Shown here: positions 62,989 through 64,000 of the stretch, piece after piece
How positions within the stretch are numbered: position 1 is the stretch's first letter
How the letters are laid out: each line of letters opens with the position of its first letter
NCBI GenBank assembly: GCA_036346225.1
Contig: JARFIW010000500.1
Location: 2,790,001 to 2,854,000, forward strand
DNA length: 64,000 bases
Reading direction: 5' to 3'
Source: Platerodrilus igneus
Taxonomy: Eukaryota; Arthropoda; Insecta; Coleoptera; Lycidae
Position numbers and translations under genes: made by a program
The notes under the pieces: generated by a model
Told to the model about the DNA's origin: nothing
What the model saw: the letters and a program-made list of their open reading frames with translations, nothing else
Database searches by the model: none

Positions 62989-63432
62989 AACGAACTTCGT
63001 TCGTTTATGAAATCGATTTGTCGTCCGTCTGTCTGTCCGTCTGTCCGTCCGAGGCCTTTCTAATGGTCGGACATCAATGTGTGATACATCAATCGATTCA
63101 GCTCGGTGTCCTGAGCTTAAGTTTTGATGTCAGTTGAAATCGGGCCACGGGGACGCCGTGCCCCCGCGATATTCCGTCGGGATAATTAAAATTTCAAATA
63201 GGTCCAAAATTAATGTGCGATACATATTTGGACTCCCTAACATAGCTGAGTCGAAATATGGTACCCCCAGAAAATCTGACCACGGATACCCGACCCCGGA
63301 ATTAATTTTTATTTTATCTGAATACTTATAATTATTACAACATAATAATTCTAATTTCTTTAAATTGTTTTAAAGTAAGTCTACATTTGGAAGTTCGTTG
63401 CGACAATGCCTTGCATTTTCAACTTGTTTTAT
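62989..63432. repeat. Dispersed repeat copy 2
   Basis: Counterpart of 49641-50273: caacgaacttcgttcg, the ccgtctgtctgtccgtc run, aatcgggccacgggg, gaattaatttttatttt, and the same right end gaagttcgttgcgacaatgccttgc. It lacks the second internal unit and the CA/CATA array of copy 1, so it is the shorter form. Confidence 0.75.
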
Positions 63433-63734
63433 TCTTGAATTATGAAATAGCTGTCTGTGCCGAGCTGTTAATCCCAAAAATTTGTTTTTGTTTCAAAACT
63501 TTTAACATAAATCAACAATGTTTAATGAACAACCAACACAAATGTTCAAACTAGCAGTGACCAATTAAATATCAAAAACTCTATACGTATTTTATTGATT
63601 AATTCTTTTATGAAAGAAGAAGATGATTATTTGTAAACTCCGTAGCGAAATTAAAATTATAATATCAGTTGAAAGTGAAGAGTGACTTTTGGTATCCTTG
63701 TATAAATAACTGTATTTTTTTATTTTTGTTACAG
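63433..63734. other. End of Elp3 intron 3
   Basis: AT-rich. It ends in tttttgttacag, the acceptor of exon 4. Confidence 0.5.
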
Positions 63735-64000
63735 TTAAAACAACTTGGCCATAATGTGGATAAAGTGGAATTTATTATAATGGGTGGTACATTTATGTCA
63801 TTGCCAGAAGACTATAGAGAAACTTTTGTTTTAAATTTACATGATGCACTTTCTGGAAATCGAAGTAATAATCTCAAAGAAGCTATTTATTACTCAGAGA
63901 GATCAAACACAAAATGTATTGGTATAACAATCGAAACGCGACCAGATTATTGTCTGGAGCGTCATTTGAAGGACATGTTAAATTATGGCTGCACAAGATT
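63735..64000 (+). CDS. Elp3: Elp3 coding exon 4 (partial, cut by window)
   Basis: Acceptor gttacag, then [13 protein letters not shown] in frame with exon 3. The segment keeps the radical SAM barrel motifs [34 protein letters not shown] and IETRPDYC, and runs open to the last base. The remaining barrel and the C-terminal acetyltransferase domain lie beyond the window. Intron 3 (59364-63734) is 4371 bp. Confidence 0.97.

Overview
This 64-kb window comes from an AT-rich animal genome, most likely an insect. It has GT-AG introns, many families of DNA transposons and retrotransposons, and a short run of the TTAGG-type repeat that insects use at telomeres. The species cannot be named from the sequence alone.

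Only two host genes are recognisable. They are divergent and about 6 kb apart. PCIF1 (cap-adjacent m6A methyltransferase) starts at 23560 on the minus strand; its first coding exon (23560-22910) is followed by an intron that runs off the left edge of the window. Elp3 (catalytic subunit of Elongator) starts at 29625 on the plus strand. Its coding exons are 29625-29652, 29712-29956, 59160-59363 and 63735 to beyond 64000. Elp3 intron 2 is 29.2 kb and is almost entirely transposon. A possible further coding exon of unknown identity lies at 5957-5806 (minus).

The rest is mobile DNA, largely nested. (1) A minus-strand non-LTR element (1-5475) is split by a piggyBac (1477-4499), which itself carries a tRNA-type SINE (1681-1977). 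(2) A second LINE fragment lies at 10139-11043. (3) A Copia element (11459-22174) is split by a ZBED-like hAT (12320-21579), which contains a BEL/Pao element (about 15462-21257). (4) Inside Elp3 intron 2 are: a foldback element (30244-31278); a Tc1/mariner-like element with 0.42-kb terminal repeats (31784-40437), split by a complete BEL/Pao (33032-39490); a Merlin element (41957-45019) holding a mariner (42038-43260); a Copia (about 45433-53860) split by a Gypsy (46172-51284), by a mosaic insert and by a large foldback element (53877-54772); and a second hAT (55168-58779) holding a perfect 49-bp-arm hairpin. (5) Elp3 intron 3 carries two LINE tail fragments and further repeat copies.

Several boundaries are exact because target-site duplications are visible (TTAA, CCCTAGCA, ATAAC, GAAG, TA), and removing the inserts restores the host reading frame. 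Other notable features are a hammerhead ribozyme-like fold at 8051-8120, a 66-bp transposase intron made of TAACC-type repeats (44400-44465), a 5' LTR that has lost its TATA box, and single-base breaks next to C runs in two otherwise well-preserved genes.
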